64,000 nucleotides of DNA from contig NC_083400.1 of the NCBI RefSeq assembly GCF_030864355.1, positions 573,001 to 637,000 of the forward strand, read 5' to 3'. The stretch comes from Cutaneotrichosporon cavernicola (taxonomy: Eukaryota; Basidiomycota; Tremellomycetes; Trichosporonales; Trichosporonaceae). A model generated the notes under the pieces. The model was not told where the DNA came from. It saw nothing but the letters and a program-made list of their open reading frames with translations, and searched no databases. The number at the start of each line of letters is the position of its first letter. Positions within the stretch are counted from its first letter, which is position 1. Position numbers and translations under genes: made by a program. Below are positions 45,301-54,500 of the stretch, in pieces.

Positions 45301-46607
45301 GAGCGTGACTTGCGGTACAGCGCGGGCTTCCAGATGGGCAGACCGAAGGGGTGCTCAATGTTGATGGCCTAGGAGCTGTCAGTAAGTTCCTCGCACAGGC
45401 ACTCACGTCCTGCCGATCCTTGACGGTGACGCCCTCGCCGTCGTCTGGGCTGACATCGTCCGAGTCCTCGTTGTCGTCCATGGCGGATCCCTCGCTGTCG
45501 GAACGGTACCCATCCGTGGTGGCCTCGACATTGGGAGACATGAATCCACGGTCCATGTCTTCGTCACCGTCGGCACGCGATCGCACCGACTCGGCACGTG
45601 GGTCACCAGCCGAAGACGGTTCGCGCTCGACGCTGTCAGAGACCGGACGAGGGGACACCAGGGCGCTCCCTGAAATGAGCCGGCTCCCACTGGGGGCATG
45701 GTGACGTGACGTGTTTGGCCCTGCAGTGTACCCACGCAAGGGGCTCTCGGTTGGCTGCGGCAGGAGCATGCTTCCTTCGCTCACTGCCGACGCGGGAGGG
45801 ATCCCTCCGGGCTCCTCTTCCTCATCAAGCTCAAGCTCGGCGGCGAGGAGACGCTCTCGCTCGCGCTTGGCACGCTTGCGCTCCTTCTGACGACGGCGGA
45901 TGAGCTCCTCACCGCGGTCAGTGACGGTGAGCTCGTCATCCTGATCATCATTATCCTTGAGTTGGGGGAGGCGGACGCGCGACGCGGAACGCGAGGGAGC
46001 AGCCGATGCGGGTGCAGTCGCCGTAAGCCTGAGACGGCCGGGACGGCCCGAGCCAGTTGTCGGGGGAAAAGGTGACTGAGCACCCGAAGGCAGCCCACGC
46101 ACTTCGCTCACGCGGCGCGACTCTGGCATGTGGGGAAAGTAACTGGTGTTACGTGGCGTTGCGTGATCCTCGTCGTCGGTCACAGATGAGACGCTCGAGT
46201 CGCGATGGCGACGTGGGATTGGCACGCCAGGTTCTTGAGGAGGTGAGAGTGGAGTCTGCGGTGTACTGTTGTCACCAATGCCCTGCGATGGTTAGAAAAT
46301 CTTGCCGAGACAGAGATGACAATGATACGCGTCAAATACTCACAAAGTTTGTAGGTGGTCTCGGGCGCCCACGGCCTAACGATCTTTGGGGTGTTGTGGC
46401 AGAGAAGGTGTGGGGAGGCATGCCGGTAATGCCCAAGGGCGAGGGCGGCTGGACTCTAGCAGCAGGACGGATGGTTGCAGCTGGGGAAGGCGTAACCGCG
46501 CTGCTGCTTCTTCCCGTCTGGGTCTGCCCCTGCCCAACTCGGGACGATGGGTTAGAGTCAGAGGGGACCGTGTCGGTGCCTGTCGCGTCCTTGACCTTGT
46601 CTGTCAT
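42332..46607 (-). CDS. Vnx1-type vacuolar cation/H+ antiporter of the CaCA superfamily
   Basis: This is a multi-spanning antiporter, most like yeast Vnx1 (YNL321W), which exchanges Na+ and K+ (and related cations) for protons at the vacuole. The exons are 46607-46344, 46282-45407, 45368-43626, 43592-42661, 42627-42514 and 42476-42332, giving 1357 residues. Residues 1-380 are Ser/Pro/Arg-rich and disordered, with two acidic stretches. Membrane spans start near 420. The first alpha-repeat contains GAVINATFGSIIEIVLYS and the second contains LTLFALVPNTTEFMNA, the paired motifs of the CaCA superfamily. A roughly 160-residue charged loop (about 970-1130) separates the two halves. A Cys-rich loop (CEGCPLPDEGG, then WRCDRCWYQH) with two CxxC pairs may bind a metal. 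It is longer than yeast Vnx1 (908), mainly in the N-terminus and central loop. Confidence 0.87.
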
Positions 46608-47711
46608 GGTTGCGAGCCAATCGAGGGGACGAGATGAACGAGTGGAGTATTGATGAACCGCCAGGAAACGAACTGGCGAAGAATGAGATATACGATGATG
46701 ATGAAGTACAAACGAGTGGCGGGGTGGGGAGATGGGAGATGGCGGGATGACAAGCAGTGCCAGAGTTGAATGGTGAGGTTGGGGGTTTGAAAGGGACCGG
46801 GAGATCGACGCCCGACTTGACTATTACAACGATCCCTGGATGGCGAGACTAAGCCTTATTTGGTCCGCAGGGAGAAGCCTGGTCAAAACTCTATATAGCG
46901 GTTATCGGCGACGGACGGCAACGACGACACGACGGCGACAACTCTGTAGAGAAGAGAGAGGTGGTTATTGAATAAGTTTTTGAGATGGAGTGAAACAAGA
47001 GCCGAAGAGTGCAGAGTGTCGTGTGTTGTTATGTCTTAGTTTGATGGAACGTTTCTCGTTTTTGTTTGTCACCTACTAGATCGTACCTTCCCCCCTCCCC
47101 CCTGGCAGACTTGGCAGCGCCTCCGATCACCTCCTGGTCCGCGGTCCGATTGCTCAACCTCGTTTACATTATAACTATTCTCAGATGTACAGACGTATCA
47201 TCAGGTCCACTAATTCCAAATTCCCACAGTCCTTCAAGGTGTATGTTGGTGACCACCTGATCCATAACGCTGTCGCGTTGACGCGGTTGCGTGACAGTTA
47301 GGCTAGGTATACTCCTCATTGACATATCTCACTAGTAGGTATCGCGCGTGCGCATCGGTTGCTATTGGGGAACACTCCAGAGGGGTTCGAAACACGGTCA
47401 CCAACCAATTAAGATTGGACCAGAGACATCAATCTAATATTAGGCGTATTAGGGCCTTGGATTTTACAGTATTTTACAGTGTGGGGCACATCTTGAACAG
47501 TTCTATTCCACCAAATATCGACGTCATTATTGACGTGATTGTCCTGCCATACCTCATAATTAATAGAGCCGCTATATACAATCCACACGAATCCAATCAA
47601 CCAATACGGTTTCCTTCACACCCAAGGTACAACAACAACCTCTCAACATCCTTCAAGACCTCACCTTCCTTCCACTCGCTCACCTACTCACAACCCCCCT
47701 CACTACCGACC
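46608..47711. promoter_or_regulatory. divergent promoter region of antiporter and PARP-finger genes
   Basis: These 1.1 kb separate two divergent start codons. An AT-richer segment at about 47400-47610 holds two close copies of TTTTACAGT and the inverted pair and CCAAT boxes described separately. Confidence 0.55.
47521..47605 (+). promoter_or_regulatory. CRE-like inverted pair and two CCAAT boxes
   Basis: ACGTCA (47521-47526) and TGACGT (47531-47536) form a perfect inverted pair with a four-base spacer, resembling bZIP half-sites. Two CCAAT elements follow at 47593-47597 and 47601-47605, about 110 bp before the start codon at 47712. Regulation by a bZIP or HAP complex is possible but untested. 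Confidence 0.4.
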
Positions 47712-49037
47712 ATGTCGGGATACCGCGTCGAGGTTGCTTCTAGCGCGCGTGCTGGATGCAACGGGCCCATGCCTTGCAAGGGCACTAAAATCGCAAAGGG
47801 CGAACTGCGTCTTGGCTCCTGGGTCGCCTTCCAGGATAAAGGCTCGTTCAAGTGGCGTCACTGGGGATGTGAGTTTGCTTTGGGACTGATGGCAGTGGTG
47901 GGTGGCGGTATCAAGCGGATCGGTTCTGTCTGTGGGGTATTTGGAGGAAGTAGGCTGCAGATCTCCAGACCAACTGTGTGAATGTCGGGTTAGGGAAAGC
48001 TGGCGGAGTGAAACGAGGGTGACAGAGGTGGGCGTTGGGCTGGCCTTGGGAACCCTCCACTTCGAGTTGCGTTTGGATGGGCCGAGCTACAACTATGTGT
48101 ATTGGTGCAAACTGACCCCAGGCACCTCGGAGAAGGTCCTCAGCAACCTGAAGGACAACTTTGACGAGGCGTCCGAGTTGGATGGCTTCGACGAGCTCCC
48201 GTGCGTTACTTACCCGATAATGCTAACTTTAGTCAAGCATACCAGGACAAGATTACTGAGGCGTGGAAGGTCGGTCACGTCGACCCCGACGACATCCCCG
48301 AGTCGGCGAAGAAGGCCGACGGCGACGATGAGGACAATGAGGACGACTCTCCGAAGAAGAAGACACCCAAGAGGAAAGCGCCGGCGAAGAAGAAGAAGGC
48401 CGACGCGGACAGCGACGACGACGGCTCTCCGAAGAAGAAGCCCGCCAAGAAGGCCGCACCCAAGAAAGCCCCTGTCACGAAGTCTAGAGTACGCCAGATA
48501 GAGGACAAGCTGATGGCAGAAGAAGGCGGATACGCCGTCCGAGTCGGAGCTGGATGAGATGACGGCCGAGGAGAGTGAGGCCGAGCTGTCGTTGAGCGAG
48601 GAGGAGAAGCCCAAGCCCAAGGGCCGCAAGCGCAAGCAGGAGACTGAGGATGAGGAGAGCGAGGAGGAGAAGCCCAAGGTATGCTCCGTGCTCGCACTCG
48701 CTGACGCCAGCCGAAGAGGAAGGTTGCACCCAAAAAGGCTCCCGCTTCCAAGGAGAAGAAGGTGCCGGTACCCAAGGAGAAGAAGGCGCCGGCTTCCAAG
48801 GAGAAGAAGGCGCCGGCTTCCAAGGAGAAGAAGGCGCCGGCTTCCAAGGAGAAGAAGGCGCCGGCTTCCAAGGAGAAGAAGGCGCCGGCGTCGACGGCCA
48901 ATGCGCCGACTAAGGAGAAGAAGCCGAGCTCGAGAGCCAAGGCCCCCTCATCGAAGGAGAAGAAGGCCCCCGCATCCCAGGACAAGCCAGTGCGCGCCAC
49001 GGGAGCGCGTCGGGTGCCGGCGAGCGACGAAGAGTGA
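47712..49037 (+). CDS. PARP-type zinc-finger nuclear protein with Lys-rich repeat tail
   Basis: The exons 47712-47868, 48122-48200, 48233-48488, 48520-48678 and 48711-49037 give 325 residues. The N-terminus is a PARP-type zinc finger with C16, C22, H50 and C53. In PARP1 and DNA ligase III this module senses DNA breaks. It is followed by SEKVLSNLKDNFDEASELDG and then long Lys/Asp/Glu-rich disorder with several KKK runs. The last exon has six repeats of a KEKKAPAS-type unit, giving a histone-H1-like basic tail. No catalytic domain is present, so it probably binds DNA or chromatin rather than acting as a PARP. The first intron (253 nt) is much longer than the rest (31-32 nt). Confidence 0.82.
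48750..48893 (+). repeat. six-copy 24-bp coding tandem repeat
   Basis: Six 24-bp units encode KEKKAPAS (first unit KEKKVPVP). Units 2-5 (48774-48869) are identical in DNA, indicating recent expansion; unit 6 differs only at its end. Confidence 0.95.
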
Positions 49038-49432
49038 ATGCAGTGCCCGAGCGACGAAGAGTGATGCAGTGCCCGTAGGTGTAGGTTTTTGGCAAGATTC
49101 CATTTGGGAAGAACGGTTAACCGGGCGATATGTGCATGTGAACTGTGTGTGTGCGGAAGAGGCCCATGGGCTACTGACCACCGACTACCGATTGAACAGT
49201 CACTACGACGCGACCTTTGAACCAAACACATGACTCCCCTCCCGACAGCGGCGCCGCCCACGACCGAGAGTGCCCCCAGGGCCCCTGAAGTCGTTGGAGA
49301 TGCATCTCGCGCCAACGGTGCGCGGCGACAAACCATCTCGTCTTTCCCCGATTGCTGCAAAACGACATGCACCCGGCGCACCTCGTGGCCAACGGAAACG
49401 ATCGCGGCGAGTAGCGCAACCCAGCACAAGCC

Positions 49433-49927
49433 TTAGTAAATGGCACCCCACTTGTCGACGTGGTCGTCTAGGCGCTCCCGGACTTTGTCGACATCTTGAG
49501 CGAACAGGCCAAACAAGGCAAGATAGATGCCGTGTGGCCACGGGAGAGTCAACGTACCGCATTATCGGGGCGTGGTGGCCGTCGTGGTTGTCGCGATCGT
49601 TGTGATGGTGGACGATGGCCATGAAGCCCACGTGCACCAGCATGGTCACGACGAGACTGCTTGAGCCAAGCGTTGACTTTATCCAAACTTACCCTGACAT
49701 GTCGAAGTGCTACAACACCCAAATGATGCCCATGGTAGCCGACGACATGGTCGCCAATGACGCGAAAACGGTGACCATGAGGGTCTGGGCCAGTGCGCGG
49801 CTAGCAAGGCTAGCGGCTCACTAGACACCAAGAGAATCCAAGAAGTTTGGTCTGATGTGTATCTTACCAGCGCTGCCCTTACAGTTCACCGCCGCGAGAA
49901 CGGAATGATATTGCTGACCCCGCCCAT
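49433..49927 (-). pseudogene. small membrane-protein gene with apparent one-base frameshift
   Basis: I do not recognise the family. The exons 49927-49890, 49809-49717 and 49656-49433 read as MGGVSNIIPFSRR, a small Ala/Ser/Met-rich helix, a hydrophobic GIIWVLVVTMLVHVGFMAIV span and then a His/Asp-rich stretch. After about residue 80 the frame is lost. A second, protein-like frame runs in the same exon (GIYLALFGLFAQD, ending DKWGAIY). The exon sum is 355 bases, one more than a multiple of three, and one surplus C in the CCC at 49542-49544 could explain it. No usable acceptor lies between the two frames. It may be a true pseudogene, a sequencing or assembly error, or a wrong model. Confidence 0.4.
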
Positions 49928-50210
49928 CTTCGTGCCCAGTTCCGCTATCTCCGCCCGTTCGCATAAAATGAGGCGGCAACTGCAGCTGTTCCCGCACTTT
50001 CCCACTTTCCCGCGGGCTGGCAACCAATGCGATTGGGGGTGCGACGACCGGCTCGTTCCAAGGACAGAATGCCTAACCGCCTATTACAAATTGAAGCGCT
50101 ATGGCGAGCATGGCCATGCCACCACGCCCCGGGACGAACGCCGACCACCTCCCGCTTGGCCCTCATCTCACCGAGCCCCACCATCATCCTGCGCGAGTCC
50201 AAAAACGGAA
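49928..50210. other. intergenic region upstream of the frameshifted gene
   Basis: A short gap before the tRNA-Lys gene; no feature was recognised. Confidence 0.5.
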
Positions 50211-50300
50211 GCCTCGTGTGGGGCTCGAACCCACGACCGAATGATCAACCGGAATATACCGCATAAGAGTCATTTAATCTACCGACTGATATAACGAGGC
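50211..50300 (-). tRNA. tRNA-Lys(CTT) with intron
   Basis: On the minus strand the 7-bp acceptor stem GCCTCGT/ACGAGGC is perfect. The anticodon stem is AATGA/TCATT with loop CTCTTAA, so the anticodon is CTT. An 18-nt intron (50263-50246) follows position 37. The T arm (GTGGG/CCCAC with loop TTCGAGC) is canonical. The D stem (TATC/GATT) has one mismatch compared with the usual GCTC/GAGC, so folding should be checked, but the rest looks functional. Confidence 0.87.
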
Positions 50301-50878
50301 GTTGAAAGTTGATGTTTGTCGTGGTTTGCAGGAACACATATAGGAGGGATGACAGGTCAGAATGCTGAAAACTACCTGGATGCATGGGGTGTGAGAGTGG
50401 AGTGCGAGCGAGTTCAATGACTGTTGGGATCTTGATGATCTCGATAATGTTGTGGAGAGGAGACGCAACCTCCTCCTCAACGTGTTACTTTATCCCAACG
50501 TGTTTCGTTAGGTTACATACCAGCCTGCAGCGTACCAGCTTCGAATACACAGACACTGGCTGTACCCACCATAAACCTGAGAGGTAATACAATAGCTTGA
50601 ACATGGTTAATAACTGCAGACATTTTTGGAGAGCCATTATTCCATAGATTAGAGCGGGAAATCATGAGAGTGTCACTAGCGTGCAGCGTGGTTGTTCTCA
50701 ATTGGAGGGGGGGAATGAAGGTGTGTGGGCCTAGCCCTCGTGTATTGCTTAAACCGCGACACTGCGTCTTCCTCCTTCTTTACCATTATCGAATTGTACT
50801 TCACCACGACACGCTCTTGATCTTGGAAACAAACATTCTCTCCTTCACTCCTCTCCAGTGATTTGAGCCTACGTCCCA
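50301..50878. other. intergenic region
   Basis: Contains no recognised gene. The last 100 bases or so are the likely promoter and leader of the next gene. Confidence 0.5.
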
Positions 50879-51782
50879 ATGCCTGCCGCCTTCACCCCAG
50901 GTCCCTGCCCATCTGCTGGTGCCACATCCTCCTCCGGTGCAACAACCTCCAGCTCACCCCACGACCTCCCTCCGCCAGCCGCAATGGCTCTCTCCAACAA
51001 CAACCGCAAGTTAGTATCCCATGCGGTCATGGAGCGAAACGGGTACATGAAGATACACGGTCTGACCCATAGCACTCTGCCCGTCCACTTGCGAGTTCCT
51101 CGACGGGAAATGGAACTGATAAACTGTCACGCATTCCCATGCAACGAGTGTGAGGCGGATAACGTTATGTGTCGCCTCGTCTTACCCGTGTATGCCGGGA
51201 ACCGCTTCATGTGCGGGGACGGCCTCGCGTGCCTCGGCCGTTGCATTTCATGCATCGACAGAGGAAGGAGCTCCTCGTCGGGAGGGTACTTTGTCAATCT
51301 CGACACCCCTCTCAGCCCGCCAACCGGCATGTTCAACTTCTACGACACTGATCTCCCTTCGTACCAGACTTATCTTCCCCTTCGCCCTGCCTCGCCCTGC
51401 CTGGCGAGTCCCATTCCCAGTGGAGACGGAGACGACGTCAGTGGCCATCATCCCAGCCTCAAAGCTGCTCACTGGTCCAGACCCAATCCCGGCGACTAAC
51501 CAGGAGCTGGCGGACCCTTGGCACGCTTTCGTGGACGTGCAGACAGCTGTGGAAATAGAGACGATGGCCACACAGGACGTTCAGAAGGCGTTGGGGAAGG
51601 AAGAGTACGTTTCACGCCATCTTGTTATTCAACTGCAAGATGAAAGACGGCGCAACCAGGGTTTGTCCAGGGCACTCAGAGCCAAGGATGGTCAAATACA
51701 GCATCTCAAGACCCGGCTGCGCCAAGTCAACACCAAGATCAGCGATCTGGAACGTCACCTGGCAAGAGGAGGGAGAAGATAG
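50879..51782 (+). CDS. Cys-rich protein with C-terminal coiled coil, unknown function
   Basis: Exon 1 (50879-51436) and exon 2 (51465-51782) give 291 residues. The shared reading frame requires a very short 28-nt intron (GTCAGT donor), the shortest in the window, so the junction is tentative. Residues 1-35 are Ser/Pro-rich. The middle has a Cys cluster (CHAFPCNECEADNVMC, then MCGDGLACLGRCISC) that could bind metal. The C-terminus (QLQDERRRNQGLSRALRAKD, then RLRQVNTKISDLERHL) is a predicted coiled coil with basic residues. I do not recognise the family; the mix of a cysteine cluster and a coiled coil fits a DNA- or protein-binding factor, but that is a guess. Confidence 0.55.
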
Positions 51783-52350
51783 TGGAGCGGTACTCGTAGA
51801 CTTGTCCAGAACGTTATATTACCAGTGATATCACAGAGCTTGGTTACAGAACCTGCGGTCCCGACCAGAATATGCGAAATAACCGAAGATGGGTTGTCGA
51901 GTGAACACCAGGCCGGCTGTCTTGACGACACTTGTTTGGTAGCTCACTGTACCAAACAGGGGAGAGCTACTCGTGTGGTTGTTGCTTGCATACATCCTTT
52001 CCTCCCTCTGCTCTCAAATCCACCTCCATTCCAATTACCTCCGCCACCGTAACCGCTGTGCGACGACTCATCTCATACTACTGTCAAGTGAGCGCCATTA
52101 ACAGGTGCACCAACAGCAGTTCGAATCCTCCACAGGTGAAGGAATTCTCATTCTATTTGTACTGCCGCGGTCAATGCATCCACCAACGCGGTGGAAACGA
52201 AGCCCATTTGACACTTGCCAACCATCTCTATAAACAACGGGGCGCGGGGGGTGCCTGGATGCGTGTTAAAGTTCACGCGGGCCGTGACTCACCCGACATC
52301 ACAAACTGGCCCATGATAACCAACCTGACGCGATCAACTAACAATTCATC
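51783..52350. other. intergenic region
   Basis: No gene was recognised. It ends with the promoter region of the gene starting at 52351. Confidence 0.5.
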
Positions 52351-54500
52351 ATGGGGGGGGATCTAATCAGCGCGGCGGCTATCCTGCAGATTGCCCGCAT
52401 GGCTGCAGATGCAGTGGCGAACTTGGGCAAGTCGACAGTGCTCAGCGCAGCCTTAGCCCAGGAAGGCGTGGACGTGGACGTCCTGGGTCGGTTGCTGGGC
52501 GCCCTCTCCATCCGCCCCAGGAAGCAGTATGCCGCCGCGCTGTCCCACGCTGCGCCACTACATGGACGGTTCTCGTCACGCTTCCTCTCCCAGGTACTTC
52601 CCGAATCCGTGCCGACTGTGCAAGTAGGTTTCCTCTCCTTCTACCCCTCCTCCTTCCCCTCTCCCACTCCCAACCTCCGCTCACCCCAGCAAAAACTGGC
52701 CGAGAGCCAACCCGGCAAGGCCCTCCTCCTCCTCGTTAGCGGGTTGGCGTGCGCAGCTCCGTCTCGCCAAATCCTCGGCCTCCTCCGCGAGCTCCTAGCC
52801 GTAAGCTACGGCCTCCCGCGCGTCGCCGAGCTCTCCGAATCATACCTCCGCACCTGCTCGCACGCTGGTACGATGGCTGTCATCTCGGAGCAGGTGCAGG
52901 GTCATCTGGAATGGTACACGTTGGCCTTCGACACTGTGGGTGAAGGGGCGCGGCGAGCAAGTGCTCGCGAGCTCGCGGCGGTTCTGCTAGCGTTCGGGCG
53001 CGCTCAGACCCAAGAAGGGGCGTACGTCCGCATCCGGAATCTATGCGGTTTAGAACCCCTCCTCGCGGCCCTCAGCACTCTCTTTGGTGCAACGGTACGC
53101 GTAGGCCAACTCATGCCCCGAGCCGCGTCTCTCAGCATGGTGGACATTGCGCCGACCGAGATCGTGTGCGAGTTCGGCACTGGATCGGCGTCGGTCGCCC
53201 TCGTGCGCTTGGGAGGACCGGTGCTCGAATACCTCGGGACTGGGGGTGTGACCACGCCCAAGTCGTTCAGTTGTGGACAGATGCGGGCGTGCGCACGGGC
53301 CCGACTCGCCCGTGCGGGAAAGAGTTGGGCGGCGCGCGCAGCTGCTGGCGCTTTCATTGCGCGGACGATTGCGGCCGACCTCGCCATGCGGGCCGAGCTT
53401 GCCATGTCCGACGAGGTGCGCTTGCGGCTTGTATCATGAGTGCGGTTAGCTGACAGCAGGCTATCACGAAGCCGGACGTCATCGCCCGCGACTGGATTAC
53501 AGAGTTCGGGCACGCAGTCAACGTCCAATCCCTCGACCCGCCCGATTACGAAAGCACTGATCACACCGCGGTTGCGCTCCATGGAGCGCCTCCAGACCTA
53601 GTGTTCCTCCTCAAGGCAGCTGCGGGGAGCAAGAACGCGGTGCAGCTATATCTCGCGTGTCTGGGGGACCTCGGCGTCGAGGTCCAGGCGCTGTGCGACG
53701 ACCCGGAGATACAGTCTGCTCTGAACCAGCTGTGGTTGGTGTCGTATCTCACTGTAATATACGGGTGCCCGGTACCGGGACTCGAAGTGCGCGGGTCCGC
53801 GGTGGAGCGGTGGAAGTTCCCTTCCACGGTGGGGCGCATGCTCGGCTCGCTCGTGGTGTTGCCGGCTTATGACGGGATCATGGGCCGCGAGCTGGCGCAC
53901 AGCAGGGCCGTAGCGGCGGTGCAGGCTGGCGCGTACGTCCTTCTCCCGCGTCTTCTGGCAGAGGAGAGCGTGGGAACATTGGAATCAAGTTTGCTCATAA
54001 TGTTACCTGGCGCGTTCCGGGTGGACAAGGTAGCTGTGGACAGCTTCCTCCCCGACGAATGCGAGACGGTGGCCCTCTCCGATTTGCGGGACACCGAGCC
54101 GCCCGCGGACGCAAGCGCCTCCAACATCATCGAATACCACTACGCCGAGGCCGAGACGGGATACGCCCTCCGTGTCCTCGCGGCGGGGTACCAACTTGAC
54201 CTCGCTGCCGCTCTCAAGGGCATCATGGGGATACGGCGCCTGCACGCGTTCACAGAGCAGGTCGAACATACCACTTGGCTCAAGGCTGCGCCGCACCATA
54301 CCGTCGCGGAACCACAACACATGTCTTGGTTCCAGAAGACAGTGTACCTTTCCCACGAGAATGAAGCTGGGCGCCTCCTCGCTTTTGCGAGGGTTGGGGA
54401 GCGGCGTGAACGCCTCAAGGCGGTATTCTTCGAGGGCGCTGACTACCGCCAAGCACTGGCGTACGCCGACCGTCACCAGTGCAAGATCGTCATATTGTGA
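52351..54500 (+). CDS. large protein of unknown function
   Basis: The exons 52351-52623, 52690-53415 and 53460-54500 give 679 residues. Intron 1 (66 nt, pyrimidine-rich) is a multiple of three, so it could also be retained. Intron 2 has a tandem acceptor (NAGNAG) at about 53453-53459 that could add or skip one Gln. The N-terminus MGGDLISAAAILQIARMAAD resembles the short hydrophobic leaders of many fungal incompatibility-like proteins, but no NACHT or other nucleotide-binding motif was seen. The rest is mixed alpha/beta with many Ala/Leu helices and no membrane span. A run of seven G overlaps the start. I do not recognise the family, and the ends are set by frame only. Confidence 0.7.

Noticed and set aside
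49460..49560. intron 49558-49495 (GTACGT donor, CTCAAG acceptor) as a way to avoid the frameshift
   Set aside because: It leads to an Arg/Pro-rich, non-protein-like reading, while the unspliced offset frame gives a coherent hydrophobic C-terminus; it cannot be fully excluded.
52110..52140. tRNA-like T-loop sequence (GTTCGAATCC)
   Set aside because: The flanking bases cannot form the 5-bp T stem and no acceptor or anticodon stem fits around it.
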